Shown here: positions 43,640-53,424 of the stretch, piece by piece | How positions within the stretch are numbered: the stretch's first letter is position 1 | How the letters are laid out: every line of letters starts with the position of its first letter | Source of the DNA: an uncultured Phascolarctobacterium sp. | GTDB taxonomy: Bacteria > Bacillota > Negativicutes > Acidaminococcales > Acidaminococcaceae | NCBI RefSeq assembly: GCF_934190775.1 | Contig: NZ_CAKPTG010000005.1 | Span: forward strand, 86,927-150,926 | Length of the DNA: 64,000 nt | Direction: 5' to 3' | Notes under the pieces: generated by a model | Told to the model about the DNA's origin: nothing | The model's input: the letters and a program-made list of their open reading frames with translations, nothing else | Database searches by the model: none | Translations under genes and position numbers: made by a program

Positions 43640-46600
43640 TTACCATACCCCCATTTTTACACGCAGTACATTGTTACTGTCGTAAACCTCAATCAAGTTA
43701 TCCTTAATTTCCGTGCGTGCACCGCTCGTAGCAGTACGTAGCGTGCCAATGGTCGCACAGATGGCTGACAGACTATTAACCATGATCTTGTCAGCGGTGA
43801 TACCACCAGCCAGCATATCATTTGTAATTATGCTGCCATCAACTTTAGTATTACCGGTGATATGGATGTACTTGCCATCAAGCAGTATCGTACCATCAGC
43901 CAGATTGATTTTTGTCAGCACAGTGTTGCCGTCAACATCAACATCTTTGACTGCCAAGCTTATGGCATCGTTCATCTGCGTGATTGTCGCATACGATTTC
44001 AATTCGCCATTTTTAAAATTAGCCATCGTATTGCTAATCTGATTATCAGTCTCAGTCTTCGTGTAGACGTTGCCGTTAAGTTTTGCTGCTTCTTTGGCAT
44101 CTTCAAGCGCCTTTTTCGTTGCTGCGTCCAGTTTATCAGTGCTTATTGCCTCTGCAGCCAAAAGGCTGTTATCAATAGTAGCTTTCACACTCGACATAAT
44201 CTGTCCGCTAAATGGTCCATTGCCAAAATAGTCATAATAACAGGCCTTTACATCATACACACCGGCACTCAACGATTTAAACAAGCTAAGATTGCTGGTT
44301 TTTTCGTCGTAGGCATATTGCGTTCCTGATATATACCAATGAACACCAATGCAGTTAGCCGGGATACTGTTCACATGGCATTCCAGGCCTTGGAATCTAG
44401 CATCAACAATTATTTCCGGTGTTTTCGGTGCTTCAAAGCTGTAATCTGCTTTAGCCGGGGCAGAAACCTTGCCATAAGCACTTACAGCAAAAACATACAC
44501 ACTTCCTTTGCGCTCCTGTACAGCGTTAGTCGTGCAGTTGGCATCGCTCACGCGAGCGATAAAGTTACTGTTATCAACGCCAGCTTGATTATCTAACCGG
44601 ACTTCGTAATACTTGATGTCAGCATTACGAACTTCATCCCATTTAACTGTGAAATAATCGCCTATGGAAATGCTGATGTTTTCCGGAGTATTGGGTATTT
44701 CCGTTGAGAGTGCAACCAGAATACTTGTTTGGGCACTGCTGTCAGGCGTTTCTACATTTCCAAACACATCCTGCGTACATACGGCAATATCGTATGTCAC
44801 GCCAATGTCAACCTGAGGCAATGTAGCCTTGTTATACCCTTGCCCGCCATATTGCCACTTGCTTTCCGTAGATGCCTTGTACCACACCTGCGCCTGTTGA
44901 TAGTTTTCCAATCCTGCCGGTGGTTGCCACTCCACAATAATGTCATGGTACACAATAACACCATCAACATCACGATACTTGTTGTAAGCCATAATGTTTG
45001 TGCAGTTAGGCAAATCGCCCACCCCAACAACGCACGTATAGCAGTCAACGTCAGCTAAATCCTGCCCGTTTGCCTTGAAGGCGTTAAACGCTGGGAACTT
45101 AAAATACAGTGTTTTACCGATATAGGATTTAGGTAAAGACACAGCGTAAATATTGCCGTCAAGTATAGCAACGTCATCATCATAGTAGTGTTCGCCCTGT
45201 TTGGTGCCACATTGTGCTCGAACAAGGCCGCTCAGAGTATAAATGTTTGAGCCTTGCAACGTTGCAAGGCTATAGCTCATGCACTCGCCGTTTATCCAAA
45301 TCAGCGTATTGCCATCTTTAGCGTCCTGGGGGCTGCCGGTTAAAAGCTCTACGGCACGATGATTGTCAAACTGTATATCAACACTATCTCCGTCGTAACG
45401 CAAATCAGATATTAGTTGGCCATAAACGCTGCTCACTCCATGCGTGCCGTTATAGCTGTAATCGCCGTCCTTAGTTGACACGTAAACATCGCAGCCGCCC
45501 CAGTCTTCGCTATCACCATGCAAAGCTATCCAAAGCTCACAGCCGCTGCTGCTCGCCACAAGGTCAGACGGTGGGATAATGAAGAGCGGCCTTTCAGTGT
45601 TACCAGGATTCACGTTGAAGTCCTGGTATTGATATTTGTTATCTACCTTATACTTAGCCTCGCTGTAATCGCCAGGAGCACGCTGCAGGGCAGTGACTGT
45701 TATCAAGCCATTGCTTGCCTCCGTAACCTCGCTGACCATAGCCACCTGTCCTTTAATGCCTATTGCTTCATCCGTGATACGGATAAGGTCACCGGGCTCA
45801 AGACGACAATATTTCCAAGGCAGCTTCAGCGTATATTGGTTGCATTCCGTCTGTGCAAGGCGCGTTTTCATTTGTGCGTACTTCAGAGCGCGTTCCTTCG
45901 TGTGCAGCCATTTCGCATCATAGCTCACGCTCCGCACGCCATAAGTTTTGATGCTGGCGATGTCCTGGAAGCTCACGCTTTCCTCTTCATAGTCATTCGC
46001 GCGGTTTAGGAAATTTACAGTAACGTAGTTGTATATCTCCGTACTGTCTTTACGCTTGAAAACGACAGGAGCGCCGCCCTGGCTAATCAGTTCATCAGCA
46101 TCAATATCATAGATAACTTCAGTGTTAGGCTCCCATGTGCCGCGCTTTACATCATCACGCGGCACAAACTTAAACCGGTCCACGCTCCAGAACATATAGG
46201 TATTTGTCAGCTCTAACAGTTCAGCAATGACTTCCTGCGCTTTTTTCTGATTGGAAAAAGCATCATTATAAGTGCTGATAAGCAGGTCAGCATTTTTACA
46301 ATAACTGGCATAATTTTTTAAGCTTGTAATATCAACATATTCGCCAAGACCAATGCTCTCCAATATGTTCTTGATAACTCCAGCCGGGTTGGCATCAGTT
46401 CCATCGCCACTGTTCAAAAGCGTTCCCTTGACTTCAAAACTATAGGACGGCATGGAAGCGCTGTCTTCTCCCAAGAAAATTTTTCCGTAAAGATAAGCAA
46501 GATCAGTATATCCTGTAGCTATCTCAGGATGGTTTGTAGACATATACGTTGTTGGAGTATTGTTATCACCGCGATTCAACGATAATCCCGCGCCTTCGTT

Positions 46601-46927
46601 ACGGCCGTTGGCATTGAGTGCTGCAAGAGAATTATATGCTGTATCACCTACCCATACCTTGCTTACATCCTTTATCACGCCTTCGCCTAAAGCCAGTTCA
46701 GCATAAACATAGTAAAGATAGGTGATTGTTGTACTTTTCGACTTGCCGCTTTTCTGCGTGACACGCTTTTCTTTAGTCGTAAAATCCTGGTAACAAATCA
46801 GATTAGGCGATACCTTACATGTACCAAAAAGTAGCGGAACCGGAGTACCGAACTCACAAACAGTACTTTGAAAAGCATCTATTTTATTTGAGCGGCTTGT
46901 AAAGCTTGTCTTTTTAAATAACCCCAT
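43640..46927 (-). CDS. tail tip/central fibre protein (gpJ-like)
   Basis: 1095 residues. The N-terminal 430 residues fit the tip attachment protein of siphoviruses (TVCEFGTPVPLLFGTCKVSPN, LGEGVIKDVSKVWVGD, LPWKYCRLEPGDLIRI). Next come fibronectin-III-like repeats (NTPENISISIGDYFTVKWDE, APKTPEIIVDA), a coiled-coil segment (KKALEDAKEAAKL) and a C-terminal beta segment ending RVKMGVW. It should form the tail end that contacts the cell, together with the NlpC/P60 and DUF2163 proteins encoded just before. Confidence 0.88.
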   Translation of the reverse strand: MGLFKKTSFTSRSNKIDAFQSTVCEFGTPVPLLFGTCKVSPNLICYQDFTTKEKRVTQKSGKSKSTTITYLYYVYAELALGEGVIKDVSKVWVGDTAYNSLAALNANGRNEGAGLSLNRGDNNTPTTYMSTNHPEIATGYTDLAYLYGKIFLGEDSASMPSYSFEVKGTLLNSGDGTDANPAGVIKNILESIGLGEYVDITSLKNYASYCKNADLLISTYNDAFSNQKKAQEVIAELLELTNTYMFWSVDRFKFVPRDDVKRGTWEPNTEVIYDIDADELISQGGAPVVFKRKDSTEIYNYVTVNFLNRANDYEEESVSFQDIASIKTYGVRSVSYDAKWLHTKERALKYAQMKTRLAQTECNQYTLKLPWKYCRLEPGDLIRITDEAIGIKGQVAMVSEVTEASNGLITVTALQRAPGDYSEAKYKVDNKYQYQDFNVNPGNTERPLFIIPPSDLVASSSGCELWIALHGDSEDWGGCDVYVSTKDGDYSYNGTHGVSSVYGQLISDLRYDGDSVDIQFDNHRAVELLTGSPQDAKDGNTLIWINGECMSYSLATLQGSNIYTLSGLVRAQCGTKQGEHYYDDDVAILDGNIYAVSLPKSYIGKTLYFKFPAFNAFKANGQDLADVDCYTCVVGVGDLPNCTNIMAYNKYRDVDGVIVYHDIIVEWQPPAGLENYQQAQVWYKASTESKWQYGGQGYNKATLPQVDIGVTYDIAVCTQDVFGNVETPDSSAQTSILVALSTEIPNTPENISISIGDYFTVKWDEVRNADIKYYEVRLDNQAGVDNSNFIARVSDANCTTNAVQERKGSVYVFAVSAYGKVSAPAKADYSFEAPKTPEIIVDARFQGLECHVNSIPANCIGVHWYISGTQYAYDEKTSNLSLFKSLSAGVYDVKACYYDYFGNGPFSGQIMSSVKATIDNSLLAAEAISTDKLDAATKKALEDAKEAAKLNGNVYTKTETDNQISNTMANFKNGELKSYATITQMNDAISLAVKDVDVDGNTVLTKINLADGTILLDGKYIHITGNTKVDGSIITNDMLAGGITADKIMVNSLSAICATIGTLRTATSGARTEIKDNLIEVYDSNNVLRVKMGVW

Positions 46928-47351
46928 GTTTAGGCCTCCAAAATCCTGTTATTCTGCTTTTTCCAAGGGCATCAGTAAATTTTGGATCGTCAATATTTGT
47001 AATGACCGTACCGTCATCAGCGTCACAATGCAGCAGCATACCTTTGCCTAAATAGATGGCAAGATGGGCATATTTACTGTGTCCCCAGCGGTAGCTGACC
47101 AAATAGCCAGGCAACAAGCATACAGTGCGCGCAAAATGCTTTTCCAGATAAGGCAAAAGCAACTCCTCACAGCCTTTTTGGCAATACCAGTCTGCGCTGT
47201 ATCCAAATTTGACCTGTATTTTCTTATGTCCCAGCTCAGCATAAAAATTTGTTACCAGGGTGCAGCAGTCAAGCCCTGCGCCCTTCACGTCGCCGCCATT
47301 GATGTGTGGCGTGCCTATATAGGTTTTTGCTAAATCAAGGAATTTATTCAT
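46914..47351 (-). CDS. NlpC/P60-type tail peptidase
   Basis: 145 residues from ATG 47351, which overlaps the preceding stop (ATGA). Catalytic motif GAGLDCCTLV (Cys) and SKYAHLAIYLGKG (His), in the order of the NlpC/P60 papain-like fold. In tails of this kind the enzyme cuts wall peptides for DNA entry. It overlaps the tail tip gene by 14 bases. Confidence 0.9.
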   Translation of the reverse strand: MNKFLDLAKTYIGTPHINGGDVKGAGLDCCTLVTNFYAELGHKKIQVKFGYSADWYCQKGCEELLLPYLEKHFARTVCLLPGYLVSYRWGHSKYAHLAIYLGKGMLLHCDADDGTVITNIDDPKFTDALGKSRITGFWRPKHGVI

Positions 47352-47953
47352 ATCTTCACCAACACATTCTTGGAAGGTTTCAGTGGAATCATACACGTGT
47401 AAGTGTCTTTGCTTGCCGTGCTGACCACACCGTCCGCCTCCTGGTAGACGTTTTGCGGCGCGAAGGTACGCAGAGGCACAGACGCATTCAGTCCAACAGT
47501 CTCGCTCTTTACGGACAGCTTGCAGCTGATACCGCCACAAGACGATATTTCGCACCTGCCTGTAAAAAGCTCCAGTACGCCTAGGACAGCTCCTGTCTCG
47601 GCGTCCAGAAAAGCACGGCCAAGCGTCAGATAGGCATCGTCGAGCGTGCCATCATGCACTGCCTGCAGCAGATATTTGCCATCAACCTTATCATCATGCA
47701 GGCGGTCAGTGTTCAGCGTCACGCTCAAGGTTTCAACTGAAGGCGCGCCAGAACTTTTCGTCTGCTCGCGTTTCATAATAAAGCGGTCAGCCTTGTATAA
47801 TTTGCCGTTAAAACTGATGTCCTTGTCAAATTCGGCAGTACGGTAAATACTGTTGTTCGCCAATTTTAGTGTAAACAAATCGCAGCAGACAAATTCATTA
47901 TCTGTGTTCAGGTGTTGAGCAAGGTCTAACGTGCAACTTTTCATGTCCATCAC
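47348..47953 (-). CDS. DUF2163-like phage tail protein
   Basis: 201 residues. FVCCDLFTLKLANNSIYRTAEFD at the start and VETLSVTLN in the middle match the DUF2163/distal tail group found with DUF2460 and NlpC/P60 genes in siphoviruses. It probably forms part of the baseplate hub. Confidence 0.78.
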   Translation of the reverse strand: MMDMKSCTLDLAQHLNTDNEFVCCDLFTLKLANNSIYRTAEFDKDISFNGKLYKADRFIMKREQTKSSGAPSVETLSVTLNTDRLHDDKVDGKYLLQAVHDGTLDDAYLTLGRAFLDAETGAVLGVLELFTGRCEISSCGGISCKLSVKSETVGLNASVPLRTFAPQNVYQEADGVVSTASKDTYTCMIPLKPSKNVLVKI

Positions 47954-48504
47954 CTCACTGTAACCAATTTCAAGTTAACGTTGTTTACATCAGCAAAACT
48001 CTGGGTAACAGAAAGCGTATCTGTGAAGCGTACACGCCAATAATAGTCAAAGCTCGCTTTAACAACACTTTTTGCCGTTGCAGCTGGCACTGTCAGTACG
48101 CCCCCGTCTAATTTGAAATCTACAGTCTCGTTATCATCAACATAAACCCTTACATTGTCAGCCTTTTCGCAAGGCAGTACATAGCCGCCATTTTTAATAA
48201 ACAGCTGATATTTACCGCTTTCATCCCTACTAAGCTCCTGCAGCTCGACGCGCGCGCCATAATCCTTGTAAAAGAAGGGTAAAAGAGTACCCTTGCACTT
48301 TGCATAAAAGCCCATTAGTAGCGACAGATTCTTATCGTCTAAAGCTGTAAAGCTCACATTAAAAGATAGTTTAGGATACAGTTGACTACAAATCGCCCTA
48401 CGCCTGCCGCTGGCGGTTTCTGTCTGTGTGACCTCCCACGCCTGCTGCAGTGTACTGCTCCATGCTGTTTCACCGCTGTCAAGAGGAAATATTCTTTCAG
48501 CCAT
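47950..48504 (-). CDS. DUF2460-like phage tail protein
   Basis: 184 residues from ATG 48504 (MAERIFPLDSG, with AAGGAGG upstream). RRRAICSQLYPKLSFNVSF, GFYAKCKGTLLPFFYKDY and a beta-rich C-terminus ending VTVR. Its place between tape measure and DUF2163 fits a distal tail protein. Confidence 0.75.
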   Translation of the reverse strand: MAERIFPLDSGETAWSSTLQQAWEVTQTETASGRRRAICSQLYPKLSFNVSFTALDDKNLSLLMGFYAKCKGTLLPFFYKDYGARVELQELSRDESGKYQLFIKNGGYVLPCEKADNVRVYVDDNETVDFKLDGGVLTVPAATAKSVVKASFDYYWRVRFTDTLSVTQSFADVNNVNLKLVTVR

Positions 48505-48515
48505 ATGCATCCTCC

Positions 48516-51431
48516 TTAAAAAGTATCAAACGCCGCATTAAAATTGCGGTTGTCATCCAAAGTTGCCTGTTTAAGCACCTGCATGCCTCCACGCGCCAAA
48601 AAATCAGCAAAGCTGGATGCATCCAACGCTGATACGTTAAGAGTGATGCTGTTGCTCGTAGAGCTGCTGGAGGAACCAACGCTGGCAGGACGGTTATAAG
48701 CGCCACCGGAACCAACAAGACCGCCGCTGGCAAAGCCTCTCAAACGCCCTGTATTCAGACCATTAAGGAACGGCACGCCCAAACGGTCTACAGCCTGAGC
48801 GTTAAGCACGTACTCGCCATTTGAGAGCATAGCAGGAATACTGTCACTAGTGCCAGTACCGGGACCGGCTACCGAGCCACCTGAAGCAAAGGCCTTTCCA
48901 AACGCACCCTTCCAACGTGCCGCAAAACCGCCACCGCCGCCAGTGCAGGCAGCTACGATAGTTGCGTAAATAGCAGCCTGGATAAGTTGGGAGATAAGCT
49001 GCTGCAGAATGCTTTTCATAGCATCGCCAAAACTCTGCGCACCGGTAATCCAGTCTGTTATAGCACCGGAAAAATCCTTCGCCAGTTGATTGCTGGTCTG
49101 CTGAAGCTTGCTGATGGTATTGATTTTTTGCTGTTGCTCATCGTACTTCTGATTGATTGCAGTCAGCAAGTCCAATTTCATTTCATCAAAAAAAGGACTA
49201 TTTTTCACATCAGCAGTAGCTTCTTCCTTCCACTTATCATTATCCATCGTCATCTTCCCGGCGGTATCAGAAGCATTGTAATCAGCCTTCCAGCTGATTT
49301 GCTTATTGCTATAGTCAAATTTAGCACTCTCAGTGTTGGCGGCAGCGGTCTGATTGATATTATCCAGGGTATAAGCATGGGTATCCTTGATGAGCTGCAG
49401 CTTCTCCCTGAGCATGTCCAGTTCTTTTTGAGATGCTCCACGCAGCTGCGCTTCCTTGAGTGCATTTTCAGCAGCAAGCATCTGTTCCGTGTAGGCCAGT
49501 TCCTCTTCCTGCAGTTCCTGCTTTTTGTTGAACTCGATTTCATTAAGCTGAATCTGGTATTTTTGAGCGTCAGTGCCATACTTTTTTGCAATAGCGTTCT
49601 GAGCTTCAAACAAATCTTTTTCCTTTTTTAATTTTAAGCGTACATACTCATTTTCTATTTTGAGCCTTTCTTGCTTAATCTTATTTTCTTCTTGCGCGGC
49701 TTTCAGCGCAATGTTCTCGTTTCGGCCATTGGCACCTGTTCGAGACACATTGGTATCTCTACTCGGAATAATAAGATCTCTTTTTTTCGGTGTAGGCCTA
49801 GGCTGTTTTGCAGGCTTTTCGGATGCAGAATCATCACCATAGCTGCCACCAGCACCACCATGACCATCATCAGCCGAACTTTCTGTAGCCGTTGCTCTTT
49901 GCTTTGCTGCAAAAACCTTATTAAACCATTCAATAGCCTTTCTGGCAAAATCTTCCACAGCATCCATAGCATCGCCTAGCATATCGGCAAAATCGTTAAA
50001 CCAATTATTATGGTCTCCGGTAATATCTGCCCACATATCACCTATCGTATCAAGAATCCACCGTACAACGCCCAGAATTGCTTCTGTAACAGCAGTACCG
50101 ATGATAACAACAGTATCAAGTATACCCTGGACAGCTGCCTTTACCGCATCAGCTAAATCATCCCAATAGGTGATTATCAGCGCAATAGCAGCGCCGATTG
50201 CAGCACCAGCAGCCACAATACCGGCAGAAAGTCCTAGCACCGCGCCTAACGTCGCTACGGCCGCAACAGATACAACGGCAAGAACAGCAGCAAAAGCGCC
50301 AATAACACCAATAACCGGTGCAGGTACGCACTCCTTGATAACATCGCCTAAGCTCTTGCCCTGCTCTGTCGCCGTCTGCATCTTCTGTTGGAACTCTCCC
50401 AGCCTATCGGATACATCCTTCAATATACCCTTAATGTTAAAGGCTTCAGTCAGATATTTACCCACAGCAGCGGAAGTGTTGCCGGCAGTTTCTTCAATGT
50501 TTGCCAGAAGACCGGCAACCTCGTCCGAAGTCTTGGCCATCATCCCGCCGAACTGCTCGTTCATGCCTGCAACAATGGTCTGCACGGCCGCTTTAGAGTC
50601 AATAGCGCCTTTAGAGCAAAGGTCCTTCATTTCCGCTACTGTTTTACCTGCAGCCTGCGCCAGCATATCCCATGCCGCAATGCCTGCGCTGGTAAGCTGC
50701 ATCATGTCCTGAGCATTGAGCTTGCCGCTGGTCTGCATCTGCCCTAAAGCATATGCAAGGCGGCTAACGCCCTCCGTGCCTAAACCTAAACCGCTGGCTG
50801 CATCGCCTAAGTTGGTAAGCATAGGAATAATCTCTTCAGCTTTAAAGCCGAACGCCATAAGCTGCTGACCTGCGCTTACTACGCCTGGCACATCGAAGGG
50901 AGTTTCTGCAGCAAACTGCTGTAAATCCCTCAGCATCTGCGTACCTGCCTCAGCAGATTTCAGCATGGTCTGGAAGGCAATCTCATACTGACGCATCTGT
51001 GCTGCAGCCTGTACAGACGCTATGCCCATGTTAAGGATACCGCCCGCCATACCGGTGAAGACGCTGCCTAGCTGCACTGCAGCAATAGCGCTAAGCGCCC
51101 CGGTCATTTTATTGCATTTATCAGCAAAGCCTTTTATTCCGCTGGTTGCCTTTTTGGACTGCTTGCTGACAGTTTCCAGATCATCGCCTACACGCCGGAC
51201 ATTTTTACTGTCGATACTGTCCAGGCTCTTGCGCATTGCTTTCACGTCGGAATTCAGCTGCTGAAACATTTTGGCAATATCGGTAAGAATAGCTGTCGAT
51301 TTGCTCATTTTTGCGGACATTCTGCCGGCAGCTTCACCTGCAGCTTCTACTGCTGCTGCAGTTCGGCTGAAGCCTTGCTCAGCCTGTTTGCTATCCGCTG
51401 TAATCTTAACGGATATTTGTTTATCTGCCAT
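48516..51431 (-). CDS. tail tape measure protein
   Basis: 971 residues from ATG 51431 (GGAGG 6 bases upstream). It starts MADKQISVKITADSKQAEQGF. Long helical and coiled-coil stretches, the TMP core (QQLMAFGFKAEEIIPMLTNLG...) near 200-330, hydrophobic helices around 385-440, and a C-terminal region with LRGFASGG and LNGLNTGR. It sets tail length and enters the cell with DNA. Length predicts a tail of roughly 140-150 nm by the usual 0.15 nm per residue rule. Confidence 0.95.
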   Translation of the reverse strand: MADKQISVKITADSKQAEQGFSRTAAAVEAAGEAAGRMSAKMSKSTAILTDIAKMFQQLNSDVKAMRKSLDSIDSKNVRRVGDDLETVSKQSKKATSGIKGFADKCNKMTGALSAIAAVQLGSVFTGMAGGILNMGIASVQAAAQMRQYEIAFQTMLKSAEAGTQMLRDLQQFAAETPFDVPGVVSAGQQLMAFGFKAEEIIPMLTNLGDAASGLGLGTEGVSRLAYALGQMQTSGKLNAQDMMQLTSAGIAAWDMLAQAAGKTVAEMKDLCSKGAIDSKAAVQTIVAGMNEQFGGMMAKTSDEVAGLLANIEETAGNTSAAVGKYLTEAFNIKGILKDVSDRLGEFQQKMQTATEQGKSLGDVIKECVPAPVIGVIGAFAAVLAVVSVAAVATLGAVLGLSAGIVAAGAAIGAAIALIITYWDDLADAVKAAVQGILDTVVIIGTAVTEAILGVVRWILDTIGDMWADITGDHNNWFNDFADMLGDAMDAVEDFARKAIEWFNKVFAAKQRATATESSADDGHGGAGGSYGDDSASEKPAKQPRPTPKKRDLIIPSRDTNVSRTGANGRNENIALKAAQEENKIKQERLKIENEYVRLKLKKEKDLFEAQNAIAKKYGTDAQKYQIQLNEIEFNKKQELQEEELAYTEQMLAAENALKEAQLRGASQKELDMLREKLQLIKDTHAYTLDNINQTAAANTESAKFDYSNKQISWKADYNASDTAGKMTMDNDKWKEEATADVKNSPFFDEMKLDLLTAINQKYDEQQQKINTISKLQQTSNQLAKDFSGAITDWITGAQSFGDAMKSILQQLISQLIQAAIYATIVAACTGGGGGFAARWKGAFGKAFASGGSVAGPGTGTSDSIPAMLSNGEYVLNAQAVDRLGVPFLNGLNTGRLRGFASGGLVGSGGAYNRPASVGSSSSSTSNSITLNVSALDASSFADFLARGGMQVLKQATLDDNRNFNAAFDTF

Positions 51432-51738
51432 TGCCTGCCTCCTTCCTCTGACGTTCAAAATCAGCATAGAAGCGTTCCCGCTCCCTTGCCTGCTCTTCTT
51501 TGGTCTTCTGCTTCAAGAACGGCCGCATCAGTGTACCTGCTTTGGCAGGCTTGCGGAGATGCGGGGAAATGATGTTGGCTACCCAGTAGGCCGTTTCCCA
51601 ACGCTTGGCCATTCTTATTTCATTACATGCATCAACCATATCGTTAAACTCAAACACCGAAAGCCTGTCCAGCTCCCAAGGTTTGAGCCTTAATTCACCA
51701 AAAGCAAGGGTTTTGGCTGCATTGTACCATGTCCGCAT
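51421..51738 (-). CDS. tail assembly chaperone, frameshift extension (gpGT-like)
   Basis: 105 residues from ATG 51738, but mainly expected as the C-terminal part of a -1 frameshift product of the gene before it. The reading frame is open from the slippery site (51768-51774) through LISEGGGCVS into MRTWYNAAKT. The charged C-terminus (KQKTKEEQARERERF) is typical of the T domain that binds the tape measure protein. Confidence 0.8.
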   Translation of the reverse strand: MRTWYNAAKTLAFGELRLKPWELDRLSVFEFNDMVDACNEIRMAKRWETAYWVANIISPHLRKPAKAGTLMRPFLKQKTKEEQARERERFYADFERQRKEAGNGR

Positions 51739-51764
51739 AGATACGCAGCCACCGCCCTCGCTAA

Positions 51765-52139
51765 TTAGTTTTTTTCGTATTCAATGTCAGCCTTCTGCTC
51801 ATCGGTCAGTTCATCCGGGAACAGCCGATAATAAGCGCCCACACCTAAAATACCGCTGGCAGCCACAGCCTTCACTACAGGCAGTTGGATATCGGCAATG
51901 CTGTAACCGTTTTCCATGGCCTCGTCAATCTTTTCAGCATAATACTGTTCAGTCTTATTGCCGTTCTGGCTCATGCCTACGCTCAGCAATACCAGCAGGT
52001 TCTTCAGGCTCAGCTTATCAGCTTCCTGCAGCACTTCACCGATAGGACATTTCAGCATTTCCTCTACACGGCGCAGGCGGCCGATATTAAACCAAATCTG
52101 CTGACCTTCACCAAAAGCTTTAATATCAATCTTTTTCAT
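51765..52139 (-). CDS. tail assembly chaperone (gpG-like)
   Basis: 124 residues: MKKIDIKAFGEGQQIWFNIG, a helical middle, and a C-terminus DEQKADIEYEKN. It sits between tail tube and tape measure genes, as in lambda G. The last codons are GAA AAA AAC followed by TAA, giving the slippery heptamer A AAA AAC. Confidence 0.82.
   Translation of the reverse strand: MKKIDIKAFGEGQQIWFNIGRLRRVEEMLKCPIGEVLQEADKLSLKNLLVLLSVGMSQNGNKTEQYYAEKIDEAMENGYSIADIQLPVVKAVAASGILGVGAYYRLFPDELTDEQKADIEYEKN
51768..51774 (-). other. -1 programmed ribosomal frameshift site
   Basis: AAAAAAC on the minus strand in phase A AAA AAC, one codon before the stop of the first chaperone gene. A -1 slip joins it to the next frame with no stop in between. 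The start codons of the two frames are 401 bases apart, i.e. -1 phase. Confidence 0.8.
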
Positions 52140-52196
52140 TCGTTATCCTCCATATAAGAAAAGGCCAGCTTTACGCCAGCCTTTTTTGTGTTTGCC

Positions 52197-52655
52197 TTAA
52201 CCCTTGCTCTGTTCGCTGAGAGGTCCGTCACCGCTGATGGTGCCTTTAAGAGTAGCAACATCATCATGCGGAGTGCTCAGAGAACATTCAGTAATAGAAC
52301 CCCAACCGGTAACAAAGCTCTTATCCGGATATTCAAATTTAACATGCACCTGCTTGCCTGCCAAGAAAGCAGCTTCCAAGAACTTGGCACCGGTATCACC
52401 CGCAAGGTAAACGGTTTCCAGGTCAATAGACCAGCTGCGCAAACCGGGCAGAGTAGACTTCCAGCCACCGGAAGTCTTATGGGAAGCATCAATTTCGTCA
52501 GCTTCACGGTTCAAATCACCGCTGCGCTGGCCGCCCAGAAGAGTCCAGGTCGGAGCTGCTTCGGTAGTGCCGGTATTCAGGTAAATCAAATAATCTTTGC
52601 CCGCAGTCGCAGTGCTGGTCGCATCGGTGCGGGTCGGGAAAGTATATTCACTCAT
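52197..52655 (-). CDS. major tail tube protein
   Basis: 152 residues from ATG 52655 (GGAGGAACAGAT upstream). MSEYTFPTRTDATSTATAGKD..., with WTLLGGQRSGDLNREADEIDAS and GWKSTLPGLRSWSID: the TP901-1/lambda V-type tail tube fold. It polymerises into the tail tube. Confidence 0.88.
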   Translation of the reverse strand: MSEYTFPTRTDATSTATAGKDYLIYLNTGTTEAAPTWTLLGGQRSGDLNREADEIDASHKTSGGWKSTLPGLRSWSIDLETVYLAGDTGAKFLEAAFLAGKQVHVKFEYPDKSFVTGWGSITECSLSTPHDDVATLKGTISGDGPLSEQSKG

Positions 52656-52666
52656 ATCTGTTCCTC

Positions 52667-53053
52667 CTAACAATCAAAATAAACTTCATAGGTAATCAGC
52701 GCCATGCCTGCATCAGCCTTGCCCTGCGCCACGCCGAAAACAATTTCTTTAACTTGGCTGTCAATGCACCAGCCACCTAAATCGTGGTACTTCGTTAGTA
52801 ACGCATCCAGCTTATCAGCCAAGGCATCGACGCCTTCAACGCTTGCCGTATCCAACAGGTAGATGCTGTATGTCAGTACGCCCTTGCGCCCGCTCTTAGT
52901 CATCTCCACATAGGTGATACGGTCACAGCTCACAGTGCCTTCCAGCTTATTGCCACGGCTGGCACCGGTAACAAGGCTTCTCCAATGCACTTCCGGCATC
53001 TGGTCCTGCAAAAGCCCCATGATAACATCTGTAATCTCAGTACGTCTGCTCAT
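52667..53053 (-). CDS. tail terminator-like protein
   Basis: 128 residues. SRRTEITDVIMGLLQDQMPE at the start and a beta-rich rest ending TYEVYFDC resemble gpU-type tail completion proteins. Position just before the tail tube gene supports this. Confidence 0.7.
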   Translation of the reverse strand: MSRRTEITDVIMGLLQDQMPEVHWRSLVTGASRGNKLEGTVSCDRITYVEMTKSGRKGVLTYSIYLLDTASVEGVDALADKLDALLTKYHDLGGWCIDSQVKEIVFGVAQGKADAGMALITYEVYFDC

Positions 53054-53424
53054 GAGCGATACAGAGGAATACTTGCTCTCCCCTGCCCTCCTGTGACGCC
53101 AAAATCAGCAGCTGTAATACTTGCCATAAGGCGTTCCATCTCAGCCTTATACAGCTTCAGCTTCTGTGCGTATATATCGCTGTTTTCTACACCGCCAGCG
53201 CCGTTGAATACGGTTGTAGGGTCTGTGCCGGTCTGCAGCAGGCATCTGTTATAGCAGGCAGCCACAACGCCCAGGCGCTTGACTATGTAAGGTACAGGCT
53301 CGGGAATATCGGTTACTTGAAGCCTGCTGGCCAGGCTGTTTATGATTTCATTGCCATAGACAATATCCTCATATTTGCAATCCAGCACCGCGTCCTGTAT
53401 ATCTGCAAAATCAATGTAATCCAT
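53050..53424 (-). CDS. head-tail connector protein
   Basis: 124 residues, helical, with DYIDFADIQDAV and YIVKRLGVVAACYNRC. It fits the small connector group (HK97 gp6-like). It overlaps both neighbours by 1-4 bases. Confidence 0.7.
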   Translation of the reverse strand: MDYIDFADIQDAVLDCKYEDIVYGNEIINSLASRLQVTDIPEPVPYIVKRLGVVAACYNRCLLQTGTDPTTVFNGAGGVENSDIYAQKLKLYKAEMERLMASITAADFGVTGGQGRASIPLYRS

